64,000 bases of DNA, from the NCBI GenBank assembly GCA_030549335.1, contig CM060195.1, positions 8,215,001 through 8,279,000 on the forward strand. The letters run 5' to 3'. The notes below the pieces were generated by a model, which was not told where the DNA came from, ran no database searches, and was given only the letters and a program-made list of their open reading frames with translations. The translations under genes were made by a program, and so were the position numbers. Source of the stretch: Pontederia crassipes. Its lineage: Eukaryota; Streptophyta; Magnoliopsida; Commelinales; Pontederiaceae. This document shows, in pieces, positions 36,068 through 49,248 of the stretch (position 1 is its first letter; every line of letters starts with the position of its first letter).

Positions 36068-38089
36068 TATATATATACTTATATGTTTAATTTATATGAC
36101 TAAAAGTGGAAACATGAATTAAATATATCTTTCCTTTACTTTTCATCTTGATTTAGGCACTATTTGACATGTAAAAAAAAGTAGAGTATTTATTAGAAAA
36201 TAGTGTTTTATTAGAATTTAAATGCTACTATAAGTGTTTGGTAAATATTTTTTTCCACTTGCATTTAAAGGTTTAAACACAAAATACTATAAATTATTCC
36301 TACTAGCTTATATAGTATAGAGGTAACGAATTCATATTTTACTCCTATTATATCCTCATTTTTTACATAAAAAATATTTAATTATTAAACATCATATATT
36401 ATTTTTATTTTAGTATATCACATATTTAATTTTACTTACAACCCAAACAAGTTTTTTATTTTGAAATAATCAATATTTTTACTTTAAAATAATATTTTAA
36501 AAAATATTGCTATTCAGAATAAAATATTATAAATTAATTATTATGAATATAATGTGTATAAAAATTACCATAAATTATATCTTACGTCTATTTTTGTCAT
36601 GTTATTATTCAATGGACGAGTTTTGGGGTGTTTGACTCTGATACACTAATTTAATCTTTATTTACCAAATATTTTTTATTGAATTTATAAACAAAACGTT
36701 ATCCACTATCCACTAATAGCTAATCGTTATACTGTAATCAAATTGATATCCTCTAATCAAATCTTTATCATCTAATAATCAAACCGATAACTTTGTCAAC
36801 CATGACCTTAGAGTTGAAAGAAAAATGAAATATTTGAGTGGAATGGAGAGGATAGTTCCCTCCATTCCTTCCAACTTAAGTTCAAACAAACAGAGGAATT
36901 CATTCTCATTTTTCTCTCTTCTCATCGATTTTCCTTCTTTCACCCCAATAAAACAAGTCCTTAAGGAAAGCAAGAGACTTAACAAGATCTTGCGCTAATT
37001 ATGACTCAAACTTTGATCATGTCATCGCTCCGAATTTCTATGGTGGAAGTTGATTTCTCAGTGTTCAGCCCTATGAATTTCCAAATTCTCGTGGGGGCAT
37101 CGATTCTCCAAAGTTTAACATAAAAAATTAATTTTTAAGAAACATATCATAAAAATATCATTCATAAAAAAATTAACAAATATATGTATTTAAACATTAT
37201 AATGTAATAACAACATTTTGTATAAGTTTAAATTTTCATGAAAAATATACATCATAAATGTTAAGTAAATTATAAATCATAATATCTCATATTTGGACAA
37301 AAGAATTTTTTTTAAAAAAAATACACATTAGGACATCAAAGATTATATAGGACATAGCCAATATTGTTCATGTAGAAAAATCATGTTCCCAATCCCAGCC
37401 CCTCAAGGGAAGGGGGAAGGGAGGTAGGAATTTCAAAGTTGGAGCTTGAACAAAAATTCCCTATGGGGATCTCAAAACATTGTCATCAATAGATATATTA
37501 GTAGGTTCAAATTGGCTTTATTTTAATGCATACTTCTTACTTCCTTCTAATACCTCCTATGTTTGCTCAAAGTTAATTAAAGTTTGAATATCATGTCCAA
37601 GGTTGTTAATAGTGTCCAATTTAATTTCTACAATTTTCAACTTAGTTAGAACTTGTCTATTATATTATTTTACAAATATTGAATTTTATATGCTAAATAC
37701 GAACACAAATTAATCTATAAATTTTACTACTTTTCTGGATTACAAGAGAATACTTAGCTTATATGAGAAAAGAAAAAAAATACAATAATCAAATTAAAAA
37801 GCTAATGATCCATTAACCATTAAATACAGATATATCAATGCTAATTATTGTTATCTTATTCTTTATGGATTGATATTTATTTATAGCATTCATATCATTC
37901 TTACTTGTTATCAATTTCAATTCAATGTGTGCCAATTAAATATAGATATATATGTGTGTGTGAGAGAGAGAAGACAATTTGGAAGAAACAAAAAAACCCT
38001 AGCCGACACCCCTCTGCCCCCTCCTTCCCCTCGTCTCCGGCCCACCGGAATGGCCACCTTTTTTCCCTCCCCCCCCCCCCCCTCTCCCC

Positions 38090-39330
38090 ATGACGAAACC
38101 CCTAGATTCACCACCTCTCCTCCAACCAACACCCCTTACTGATCCCAACGGTCGCTCCCTTCCTCTTGATATTCACAATCGTGTTGTTATGCCTGATAAT
38201 CCTCTCGACAGCTTGTCGTTGCTGTCCCTACTGCTGCTGCTATCGAGACCTCGATCCCCCCTAATAATCCAACCAATCCCAGACATATGCCAAAAACCTC
38301 GTGGGCAAACATCGTCAGGCAGCACCAGCGCGGCTGCGCGCCTCTGCCAATGTTGCAGAATCAGTTGCGCTGTGTCAAGGAGTCCATCAGGGAAGAAATA
38401 GAGATCCCAATTGAGGATGTGAGGAGCCAATCAAAAGAACTACAAAACTGTCTTATCGCTAGATTCTCTGGCAACGAGGCATATGTCAACGAGCTTCGCC
38501 ATGAACTGCCGCGTATCTGGAGGCTTTCCGCACTTCTATGAATCATTCAGGTCGCACGTTTTCACATCATGTTTCATTTTTCATCTAAAGCTGATCGTAT
38601 GCAGGTTCTCACCGATGGCCCATGGACTGAGGCTGGTCATATACTCAATGTCTCTATTCCTCGGTCATTCTTCAGAACTGAGGAAGAACTCATCTCTTCG
38701 GCCCATGGCTTCAGGTGCCAGCGAGTGGCCAGGCACTGCGTCCCTCTCTGGTCCCTCGACGTCCGGTGATGGTACAGCCTGCACTGACACTAGCTAGGGC
38801 GGCTATCCCTGATCTCAACGGTCCTCAACTTGGGGCTGATGTTGTTCCTATCGTTGGATTGCTCGCTAGTGGCACTGATGCCCTCGACTGTACGATCCCA
38901 TCCAATGGCCCTGTTGCAACCCACGTGGGAGGATCAGATGTGCCTCATGTGACCTCATGTGACCCTTCACCCTCGATCCTCGCCTACTCCGCCTCTAATA
39001 TGCCACTTATTGTTTCAAGTAGACCTAGGGTTCCCATTGTGGACTCCCCTTCTCATTCCTCGATGTCGCGTTCCCCTGGTCCCGGTTCGGTGAAGGCTCC
39101 CCCACCTGCCATGGATCTGGGAAATCAACACCAGGACATGGTCAACCAAGTTCTTGCGTGCTTTACACTCCCTGAGCTGATTCCCAATGAGGACTCTTCG
39201 ATCGTGTTGGACGAAGAAGCCCCAAATGTCAATCTGCAGTCTCGGCGCCCGACGGTGACGAAGCCCCCAAAAGGTAAGAAAAGTTCCCAACCTATACCAG
39301 TAAACTTAAAATCGTCATCATCTTTGTAGG
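38090..39330 (+). pseudogene. LINE ORF1 remnant (DUF4283/gag-like)
   Basis: Three overlapping frames carry the readable parts: KTSWANIVRQ near 38290 (the usual start region of plant L1 ORF1), ARFSGNEAYVNELRHELPRIW near 38460-38520, and VLTDGPWTEAGHILNVS near 38605, all typical of the DUF4283-type RNA-binding domain. The Pro/Ser-rich tail at 38715-39329 is open for 204 residues. At least two frameshifts and one stop separate the blocks. Confidence 0.65.
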
Positions 39331-39361
39331 AGGGAGTCCAAGACTCCCCCACGAAAATGAA

Positions 39362-42300
39362 ATGAAGATACTATGTTGGAACTGTCAGGAGGCGGGCAGA
39401 AGCAAGGTCAGGGACCGCCTCACCGAGATGCTGAAACAATCTAGTCCTGACATTCTGATACTGCTGGAAACTCACACCAACCACCATGATTCGGGACGTG
39501 TCATCCGTCGGCTGGGGCGTTCCTGGACTGGTCATTTCCTCATTGGCTCTGGGCTACTGGGGGTATTCTTGTGGTGTGGCGCTCAACCAACATCCGGGTG
39601 ACACCGTTCCTAGTCTTACCACAAGTTATTCATGTCTTCGTATCCAAAAATGGAAACTCTTTTCTTTTATCATGCATCTATGCTAGCACTATCCCTACTA
39701 CGCATATGAGTTTATGGTCCCAACTATGTAACATTGCTATGGCCGACATCCTTTGGGCCATAATGGGTGATTTAAACTCTCTAATTAATCCTTGAGATAA
39801 AAGAGGGGGAGAGACATTCAAGTTAACAAAATCCATCCTTGCCCTTAGGGATCTCATTAACTTTCAGAGCCTCACTAACATCAAACCTCGGGGGGCTAAA
39901 TACACATGGTGTAATAACCGTTCTAACAGCGCCATAATCCTTGGTAGGCTCGATCATCTACTGGTTAACAATCAATGGCTTTTGTTATTTCCTGACACTA
40001 CTTTAAACACATTGCCCTGCATTGCCTCTGATCATTCTCCTATTCTTATGCTTATTGATCATCTTATCAGGAAACCAAAATCCTTCAAATACAAAACTTT
40101 TTTCTAGTTTGACTATGATGAACCTAGAGAGATAGTTAATCGTGTGTGGAATCAAAACTCCCTTCTAGCACGTTGAGTGATAAAATGGAACAAATTAAGC
40201 AACAAACCACTTTTTGAAATAAAAATGAACTGGGGAGGCTTGAGGAGAGAGCTAGGGAGGCTCAGGACCTCATTTCTTATCTAGAGCATAAGTATGAGAA
40301 TTCTAGTCTCATTGAGCAGTAGCTGCTCACTCTTAAGGCCACATATAATCGGCACCTTGCATATCTCAAACAAATCAGTATTAAGTGGTGGTTTAAATCT
40401 AGGATCACTTGGCTGGGTCAGGGTGACAAAGATACTAAATTCTTTCATATGTCTACCATTATCAAATCAAGGAATTATCATATTAACTCCATCACTACCA
40501 CTGATGGACATATCCTAACCAATGATACCTTCATATTGGATGCTTTTGTTAGACATTATCAGGACCTTTGGTGCCCTGAGTGTCTTAACCCTGACCCATC
40601 CCTGGCCTACACTGTCAAAGCTCAGTCCTTGTTTCTCTCATCACTGACCTTGAAATCAAAGATTGCCTTTGGATCATGGGTTTAGGTAAAGCTCCGGACC
40701 CTGATGGGTTCACTGTTGAATTTTATAGGAATTACTGGGATATTATTGGCCATGACATTTGTAACTACATTAGAAATGCTCTATACACCAACAACATGCC
40801 TCATGATTGGATCAGGACCACCCTAGTCTTCATTCCTAAAAAGGATTTCCCTTCCCGGGTTTCTGACTTCAGGCCTATCTCCCTTTGTAATGTGCTGTAT
40901 AGACTTACTATCAAAATCCGCCCAACGACTAAAGTCTACTCTTGATAGCTTAATTGACCAATGCCAATCTGCATTTATCTCTAAAAGATCCATCAAAAAC
41001 AATATTATCATTGCCCAAGAATTCACTCATTCCATTGCTAGGGGTAGGAAAATATTTCTATTGCTTAAGGTAGATATGGAAAATGCTTTTGACTGGATAT
41101 CCTGGTCTGCCATGGAAACAATTTTCAGGAAAATAGATTTCCCTCCCACCTTTATATCTTGGATCCTTACTTGCATCAAATCAAGAAGTTTCACATGTAA
41201 TATTAATGGTTCTATCTCTAGTCTTTTTAGCAGCCACAGAGGAATCAGACAAGGTGATCCCATCTCCCCATACCTATTCATACTTACCTCTCAAGTGCTT
41301 ACCTCCTTGATTAACTATCAAGTCTCCTTAGGCTCTTTGATACCATACTCTATCAACACTTTCCAGCTTAGTCATCTGATGTTTGCAGATGACTTACTCA
41401 TCTGTACTACTGCTACTAAATCAAACTACATCACTCTAAAGAAAATATTTCAAGTCTATGAGAGGTTAACAAATCAAAGGGTAAATTATGCCAAGTCTGA
41501 AAAAAGCATTCAATTCTAAACATCCTTAATTTTAAAATTGATTCTTATCCTTTCTCTTACTTGGGTGTCCAAATATTCTATAAATACATACCTGCCAAAT
41601 CACAAAGAATCATTCTGGATAAAATCACTAATAGATTAACCGATTGAAAGCAGCTACTACATAACCAGGTTGGAAAGGCCACTCTTATAAACTCTGTAAT
41701 CAATCCCATTACTGTCTATGCTTTCAGTTCCTCATCCATTGCTAATTGTATTATTGATGCTATTGAGAAGCATAATAGATCATTTTCTTGGAACCCGGGT
41801 GGTGGCAGGAGGGGAGAGGTACACACTTAATTAATTGGGAGTCTGTCCAACCGCCCAAATCTTGTGGGGGCCTTGAAATTAAGAACCTCAAGCACATTCG
41901 TACTTCCCTCCTTGCTAAAAGATCTCTAGATTTTCTTAATAACAAAGATACCCCTTGGGTGCAGCTTCTTAGACACAAGTATGATATTATTCATCCTTGG
42001 TCTCTGTTCAATCCCCCTAAATTCTCTACTTGGTGCTGGAAAGCAATTTATTACACCCTGGACACCATCAAGCTTGGTATTATGGCTCAATTTGGGGATG
42101 GAAAAAATGCTTCTGTCTTCTACGACCCTTGAGTTTTCTCTATACCTTTGGCCTGGAAGCCTACTTACCTAAATGTCAACCTGGTTAATGACAACATGAT
42201 GGTCAATGAGCTTTTGAGTGGTAATGCTTGGAATTATAACATGCTTGCTGTATTATTTGGATCTGACTTGATGAACTGTATACTTTCTATTTATCTACCT

Positions 42301-43386
42301 CTTAATGCCTGTGATGATACCTGGCATTGGGTAATGGATACCCATGGTATTGCAAGAGCTAACTCTCTTTATAGATTCATTGTGGATAGGTCTTTACCAC
42401 CATTCCCTCTTGGAAGGCCATCTTGGAATCAAAACTTGTCCATTTAGCTTTCTTGGGGCCTACTGTGGCACCTGTGCATTGCTACAAAAATTAAAATTTT
42501 CATCTGAAAGCTCCTTCACCGGCGGCTTCCTACTACTGATATCATCCAACAATCCCTCTTGTAAATTCTGTGGCTTTCACATTGAAACTGTCGACCATCT
42601 TTTCTTTACATGCCCTTTCACTCTTCATTTTTGGTCCATTGTTCAAACCGATCTCAACTTTAATTTTGAACTCTTGTCCTAATGGCATGAGGGGTCCTGG
42701 TTGAGCGAAGGCTCATCCCTGATTCCTAGTTCAAAAGTAAAGTTAAGATCTCTTATTGCAAACTATTTTTGGGGCATCTGGCATGCAAGGAATGAGGCAG
42801 ATTTTAGATTCAAGATGACAACCGCGGGCATGGTCTGGCAGAGAGTTCTGTCCATGCACAATGAATATATTAGATGCCAGGTTCCTAAGGCTCTACACCC
42901 CCATGGCCCTCCCATGGCTAGATGGGAGCCCTCACTCGTGGGGTGAAAAAAGCTTAACATTGATGTTGCTTTTGTTTGTGGGGAAAATGCGGGATTGGGT
43001 TTCGTTTGTCGCTCTCATGATATGTCTTTTGTGGCTGCAGGGGCGCTCCGTCGGCGATGTCGCATTGCTATTGAAGCCGAGGCGTGGGCTATCCTTGAGG
43101 GCATTAGGCACTGCATGCACACAAACTTTCTTATGCTGCACATTGAGTCGGACTCCTAGGCACTCATGAATGCCCACATCGGCGTGTCGAATCCACCTTG
43201 GCGAGTTCAGCACATCATCTCAAACATTAAAGGCTCGCTTTCATTTTCTGAAAACTACAGAATCTCACATTGTAATAGGAAAGCAAACGTTGTTGCACAC
43301 TACCTTGCCCATTTTGCTCGTCGTTCATCATACGACATTTTTTGGGAGCCCCAGCCTCCTTCGGGGGTGCTCCATGTTGTATTTTG
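39362..43386 (+). pseudogene. LINE ORF2 remnant: endonuclease, reverse transcriptase, zf-RVT, RNase H
   Basis: Endonuclease residues are visible across two frames: MKILCWNCQ (Asn), LLETH (Glu), MGDLNS (Asp, Asn) and ASDHSPI (Asp-His pair) up to about 40060. Reverse transcriptase follows: LGKAPDPDGFTVEFY near 40690, PKK..DFRPISLCNV near 40860, DMENAFDWISW near 41080, GIRQGDPISPYLFIL near 41260, and the catalytic FADD near 41395. A zinc finger CKFCG..VDHLFFTCPF lies near 42565-42620. RNase H residues (NIDVAF, AEAWAILEG, IESDS) lie at 42955-43160. In-frame stops include those after SLINP, before FDYDEP and after IESDS. The RNase H domain after the zinc finger is a known plant L1 feature. Confidence 0.85.
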
Positions 43387-43688
43387 ATTCTTCGTGTTGT
43401 TATATTAATACCTAATCCCCCCTTTTTTTAAGAAAAAGTTGTAGGTATAATCATACATACATGCATATCACTTAACAAGTGACAATATAGTATATTTTAA
43501 TAATGATCATCCAACTTATTGAGTATTATCAATATGGTCATTCAAGTTCAATTTGTAACAACACAATCATCAAACTTAAAAAATATTTCAATCGCGATTA
43601 TCGCATTCGCCTATCATCCATTAATTAGTGGATCACTGACATAGATGCATGCCTATGTGGCACCATGTTGGTATTTTTTTCTATTCTC

Positions 43689-44822
43689 CGCATCAAATTT
43701 TAAAAACATTACATGAATATTTTTCCCTCTTCTCCAATCAAAATTAAAACTTTTGTATCTATACAATTATTCAAAATTTCAAACATTTCAAACATGATCT
43801 TTTAACTTTTCAAAAATTTCAATTAGGATCATTATTAAGAAAATAAAAAAGAGATAAAATGAACTAATAATAAAAATAATATTAGAATAAAGTTTTAATG
43901 CCCTATAAAATTATATTTTGATGACACAAACCTCGAAAGATTAAAATTCTATGCTGAAAAAGATTAAATAGAAATGGACAACTTTATGCACTAAACTTTG
44001 ATTGAATAACTTACTACAATCTCATTAGATTTTGAATAAATGATAATATCAAAGTTGTAGAGAATTCTATTAGCTATCCATAGAATTCAAGATCATCTAA
44101 TTTGGATAACCATGCATAACATTGTACTCAAAATAGTGTAGAGCGATCAACATGTCGGTCGAGGCACCGGTATCGGTCGACCGGTTTGCCGAGCTCAATG
44201 TCGAGACTACACCGATCGGCAGTCCGATCGTCGCACCGGTCGACCAATCAGTCCACATCAAATTTTTAAAACATTACATGAATATTTTTCCCTCTTCTCC
44301 AATCAAAATTAAAACTTTTGTATCTATATGATTATGCAAATTTTCAAACATTTCAAACATGATCTTTTAACTTTTCAAAAATTTGAATCAAGATCATTAT
44401 TAAGAAAATAAAAAAGAGATAAAATGAACTAATAAATAAAAAATAATGTTGGAGCAAAGTTTTAATGCCCTATAAAATTATATTTTGATGACATAAGCCT
44501 CGAAAGATTAGAATTATATGCTGAAAAAGTTTAAATACAAATGGACAACTTTATGCACTAAACTTTGATTGAATAATTGACTACAATATCATTAGATTTT
44601 GAATAAATGATGAATATGGTAGAGAATTATGTTAGCTATCCATAGAATCCAAAATTACCTAATTTGGATAACCATGCAGAAAGTTGTGCTCAAAATAGTG
44701 TAGGGCGGTCAACATGTCGGTTGAGGCATCGGTCGGTCATATCGGTCGATCGGTCAATGCACAGATTGCTCAGCTCAATGTTGAGACTACACCGATCGAC
44801 AACCCGGTCATCGCACTGGTCG
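43689..44822 (+). repeat. 567-bp tandem duplication spanning a TIR arm and the start of a solo LTR
   Basis: Two copies, about 43689-44255 and 44256-44822. Each contains ~190 bp of TIR arm (catcaaatttt..aaacattacatgaatatttttccc..) and the first ~375 bp of the TGTTGG-family LTR. The same aataa precedes both LTR starts (43880 and 44447). The copies differ at scattered positions. Confidence 0.75.
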
Positions 44823-45583
44823 ACTGATCAGCTCAACGAATAAACTCCAAAATGACAAGAATACGTCGGTCGACACACTAGATGATAGACCGGTCAATCG
44901 ATCAACTGCGGTCACTGAGAAAATCGCGCAATGATCATATAGACTGGTCGACCGATTCATTAGTGTGGTCGACTGATTCATTACTGAGATGAATAGTATT
45001 GACTATTTTTAAATTTTCACATATAGAAGCCTATAAAAAGAATGCCAAAGCATGAAGAAAAGGTATCCATCCAAGCATTCAAGGAAAACTTCAACTTATT
45101 AGAGAATATCATTCTCTTAAAGTTATTATTCAAATTTCTCTTCTTTTTCTCTTCTCTTCTTGTGAGCATGATATTGTAAAAAAAAGAAACACTTGTTTAG
45201 AAAATTGAGTGAGCTTACAAAAGATAAACTTTCTAGGAGGAGAGGTGTGTTTACCTCTCGAATGAGAGAAAAAGTGATTTCATGTAAGGGTTCTTCCTTG
45301 CCCCATTTTGAACGAAGGAAGAGTCTAGTGGAATCTTCGACGGTCTTGTGATCGAGAAGTCAGAGCGGAGACGTAGGTCAAGGTGTGACCGAACCTCGTC
45401 AATAATAATCGTGTTCTGTTGATTTCTCTCTCCTCCTCATATTATTATGCATGTGATATGATTTAATTTGCATTGATTTAGAGATTAATGAATCGATTTT
45501 AAGTTTTCACGACGCATTTTGTGAAATTGATATTTTCATTTTTAAAACACCAATCACCCATCTTGGTTCCTTGGGATCCTACA
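44447..45583 (+). mobile_element. Solo LTR of the TGTTGG..CCTACA family (short form)
   Basis: 1,137 bp, starts tgttggagc, ends gatcctaca, flanked by aataa on both sides (44442-44446 and 45584-45588). It has one ~187-bp U3 unit, a core rich in cggtcga / tcgaccg words (about 44705-44990), a TATA word cctataaaaag near 45030, and the conserved downstream block with gatcgagaagtcagagcgg. Confidence 0.75.
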
Positions 45584-45709
45584 AATAATCCTTTTGGAGA
45601 TCCATATTTAAAATTTTAAAAGTTTCTATCACGATCATCGTTGAAAAAAAATAAAAAAGACAAAAAACATTCAACATTAGAAAGGATTGATGAGGCATAG
45701 GCTCTGTTT

Positions 45710-46390
45710 GGCATTATTAGCGATTTAATAAGCGGATAGCAGTTTAACTAGTGGATAGTGAATTAACTAGTGGATAGCGGGTAGTGGATGATAATTAGCG
45801 ATTAGATATTATAACAAATAAGTGTTTGGTAAATTTAGCGGTAGAATTAGTCGATGAATATAAAATGATATAATTTGACATATGACAAAATATTTAATTT
45901 GAGCACTATACAAATTCTATTATAATAAATTAAATTAATTATTTATATCTTAATTAAATAAAATAAAATTTCACAACTATTTTTTTTGTTAAAATATATG
46001 GAAATTTATATTGACAATAAATTATATATATAGTGCACCCATGATATAAAAGTATTAATTATGAAATTATTTTTTATTCATTATTAACATTAAATAATTT
46101 ATAATTAATTAAGCATGAATATAAAAAGAAATATAGTTAAATTATTATAAAATAAAAATGAGAAAAATAATAAGATAAGTTAGAAAGAAGTAATATATTT
46201 GAATAAGGGTAAAATTTAAAAAAGATATATAATAACCTCTAAACGCTAAAGCTAATAGAAGTAGCTTTTCAATATTTTCATATGAAATACTAAACGCTAC
46301 TTATTTTTATCATTTATCAAACAAAAGAATTAGTGTTTGAACTGCTAAACGCTACTCGAAACACTAATTCCTGTGTTGCCAAATAGGGCC
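45710..46390. mobile_element. MITE-like TIR element
   Basis: 681 bp bounded by ggctctgtttggca on the left and tgccaaatagggcc on the right (inverted, two mismatches), with the three bases ata on both sides. The subterminal regions share 'agcg(a/t)ttag' words. A three-base duplication would fit PIF/Harbinger, but the TIR is generic. No coding capacity. Confidence 0.65.
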
Positions 46391-46848
46391 ATAGACTACT
46401 GCCCTTTTTCAATATTTTAAAAGTTAAGTAAAGAAAGAAAATGATGACTTGACATCATAATATTTTATTTAATTAATTGGTTACTCCATAACAAAAAAAT
46501 TATTATTTTTTATGTCCTTTTATTATTTTTTATGATGACCATGATTGAAATTTTTTGTGAAGTTGAATTGTCATGATTGAAATTTTTTAAAATTTGAATG
46601 ATCGTTTAAATACAAAATTAAGTTTGAATGGAGAAGAGAGAAAATAGTCATGTGTCATTTTTAAAATATGACTTGAAGGAAAGAAAAAATAATGATATGG
46701 TGCCACCAACGCATCTGCATAAATGATCCATTGCAAACGGATGATAGGCAATCATGATGATCATGATTGAATCATTTTTTAAGTTCAATGATCGTTGTGT
46801 CACAAATGAAGTAGTGTGACCATATTGTGAATACCTCCTAAATTGATC

Positions 46849-48100
46849 GATGTTGCTGAAACTTATTCAACGAAAATATGAATAGTAGACAATGTATTTT
46901 ACTACCAATATATGAATGATATAAAGTATATGTGTGTGTGAGTATACATATATGATGTGTACACTTAAATTGACAAAAGAATATCAAACATACATATACA
47001 AAGAAATTGACTAGTATATCATTGTCTAAACATTAAGACTCCAATCACAATTGAGAAAAAAGCCACAAATATCACAATGTAAAGAAATTGAAATGTACAT
47101 CAAATTTCAACATCTTAATACCAACACATGTCACATAATCATTCGACATTTATGAAAACCATGATAGCGTGCATAAGTTTTCAGCAATATATCACTGTCA
47201 ACACATTTCACGACATCAACCGACAATGCAAAAAATCATGATTTGCAACAAATATTTTGGCTACGAATCCCATGAAATCCGTTGCAACTACCATGTGTGA
47301 CGAATTTCCCGATGGATAGTGATTGTTTGAAAAATTCTCATCGCAAATTTATTTGCAACAGTTGGAATCTTTTGAAATCTGTGATGAAAACAACTTGCGA
47401 TGGATTAATTGTCTTCGTGAAAATTACGAAAGGCAACAATTCCTTTGTAGTTTTCCAAGGAACAATTCATCAAAATTATGAAAGCTACTATCTCCTTTAC
47501 AAACTATGGTCCTAATCTATTGCAAAACTAATAAAAAATAAAAATATTAAATGCTATAACTTTATTCAAATAATTAAATTAACATTTTATTAATTCTATT
47601 TTTATTAAAAAATGTATTTCTTTAAAAATTTTATAAATTCCCCTTTATAATTATACAAATTACTAATCATCTTCTTTCTCATCATCATTGTCTTGACAAT
47701 GCATCATTTCGTCGCATTTGTTCCTCCATTTGTTATTGCATATCCATAAAAAGAAATTTCCGCGCATTATCTCTCACTTTCAAATGCTCACCCAAAAGTC
47801 ATTGCACCTTTTAGTGAAAATAGTCAAATAAAAATCCACTCATGGAGAGAAAGAGAGAGTGAGATTGAGAAAGAGAACGTGAAGTGAGTGATGATTGAAG
47901 GATGAGGGTAGAAAACATTATAAACATTAATGACATATTTTTTGATGGTGCAATAACTGTAAAAAAATTTAATTAATTTTTAGTATCATAACATTATAAG
48001 TAAAATTAGTATTACTATTTAATTATTAAATCTTCTAATGATTGGAGCCATGGAAACTTTTGACAAATTCATTATAAATAATGATAAATAATAAAAATAG
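46849..48100. other. Intergenic AT-rich DNA with possible transposon remnant
   Basis: No gene. Around 47240-47480 there are repeated 'ttgcaac', 'tgcgatgg' and 'tcgcaaattt' words, as seen in the terminal regions of some non-autonomous CACTA or Mutator-like elements, but no terminal inverted repeats were found. The 77-residue frame at 47282-47515 is therefore not called a gene. Confidence 0.3.
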
Positions 48101-48995
48101 AAATCAATTAAAAAATTGAATAAATAATTATCAATGGAGACCTAGGCTCTGATTTTTGACAGACGAGACTAGGTTAGATATAGGAGGAACTCGATAAAAA
48201 ATTACTGAAACTCAATCCGGATTTGCGTTATCTATTATTGTCACTCCCAAGTTACCGAAACTCATGTCGTGTTATCAAGGAACTCAAGCCGAGTTCACCA
48301 GACTCGCTTCATGCTATTTTGAGTCTTGTTCATATTCAATGGAATCCGGACCGGATTATATAACTTAAATCGGGTTCTACAATTTTGCGCAAAAATCATA
48401 TGTTTAGCCAATTCATTATCTATGCAATATCGATATAAGAATTTTTATTATTTTAAGTTGGCTAAAAAATTAACTATCAACTTTATGTTTGATTTCTATG
48501 CGAACGATAAAGTTGCTTCAACGATTGCTTCATGGTGTCGCATTGAAATGCACACGAACCATTTCGAGCTTCGAACAGGTTCGACATCATGCAAAGTTGA
48601 GAAGAAGTGGAGGGCTTTTGTGCAGATTTTTTTTCACGTTTGCCAAAAAAAAACTCCACGGAGTTTAGGACATAATTATAATTTTTTGAGAATAGAGTTT
48701 GATTATGAATGAGCTTCCAATCAATTCTGATTTAAACTTTATCTTTTCAATTAATTCAACCTCTCATATGAGCCCATAACTAATTAATTAATTTCAATTT
48801 TGATTCTTTATTCTTTTTGTCAAAATCAACACTACTCAAACTCCTCCTTATTTCTTTCAACTCCTCTTCAATTATTTTTTTATTTCCAAAATTAATAAAT
48901 AAAATATTTTTAATAGCTCATATTTTTCTTGAAAAAATTACTTAAATATATTGTGCAATTTTCTAAAAATATGGAGCATCACAATGCAAATGAAG
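48100..48995 (+). mobile_element. Decayed LTR related to the one at 3743-5959
   Basis: Shares ordered words with 5.0-5.96 kb: 'taagttggctaaaaaattaact', 'cattgaaatgcacacgaacc', a pair of 'ggac.ggatt' words, and an end 'ggagcatcacaatg' like 'gtcgttacaatt'. The similarity is weak, and borders are approximate. The frame at 48326-48712 is not a gene. Confidence 0.35.
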
Positions 48996-49248
48996 ATCAA
49001 TTTTCACGGTTTCTTCAAATAATGTATTTTAGGGACTATAACCATTTATTTCTTTATAGACATTATGTGATTTGAATTCTCACCCACCATGAAAAATTCA
49101 ATGTACTTGGCATATATTATTCTTCATTATGTAGTATTAATGGTATCCCTCGAAATTATTTCAATCGCTCTTATTTATTGTAAATTATTGTTAACACCAA
49201 ATGAAATCAACTTTGTTGCAATACTATGATATGTAAATAATCAATCTC

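Larger units (their letters stand above)
32461..37979. other. Long AT-rich intergenic region
   Basis: The first ~150 bp, GC- and purine-rich, are the probable 5' UTR and promoter of the XBAT31-like gene. A (CT)n run is at 33085-33107. From about 33.4 to 37.9 kb the DNA is very AT-rich. A (TTA)n microsatellite lies at about 36035-36067. A tRNA-like or primer-site-like phrase (ttaatatgatatcagaatcacaggtcataagttc) occurs near 34468-34503. No gene or intact element is supported; short frames have no domain. Confidence 0.45.
37980..43430 (+). mobile_element. L1-type LINE with RNase H domain, inactivated
   Basis: The order is 5' GC-rich leader (with a poly-C run near 38070-38082), ORF1-like region, apurinic endonuclease, reverse transcriptase, zf-RVT and RNase H, as in plant L1 elements. 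It ends near 43430 with a pyrimidine tract and a short A-rich stretch. Frames are broken by stops and shifts. Target duplications were not found, so the borders are approximate. Confidence 0.85.
43505..46848. mobile_element. Long-TIR non-autonomous DNA transposon (Mutator-like?) hosting other elements
   Basis: About 43505-43870 is an inverted repeat of about 46480-46848: gatcatccaactt.., caatatggtcattcaagttcaatttg, aacttaaaaaatatttcaatc, gcctatcatcc and gtggcaccatg.tggtatttttt all recur in reverse complement on the right. Arms are ~350 bp with 15-25% mismatch by eye. The interior contains a solo LTR (44447-45583), a tandem duplication and a MITE. No transposase is present and no target duplication was found, so superfamily is uncertain. 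Confidence 0.65.

Noticed and set aside
36165..36650. Possible MITE bounded by 'gcactatttgacat' and 'gtgtttgactctg'
   Set aside because: The two ends do not form an inverted repeat and no target duplication is visible.
47282..47515. 77-residue frame
   Set aside because: It lies in repeat-like sequence with recurring tgcgatgg/ttgcaac words; no protein family recognised.
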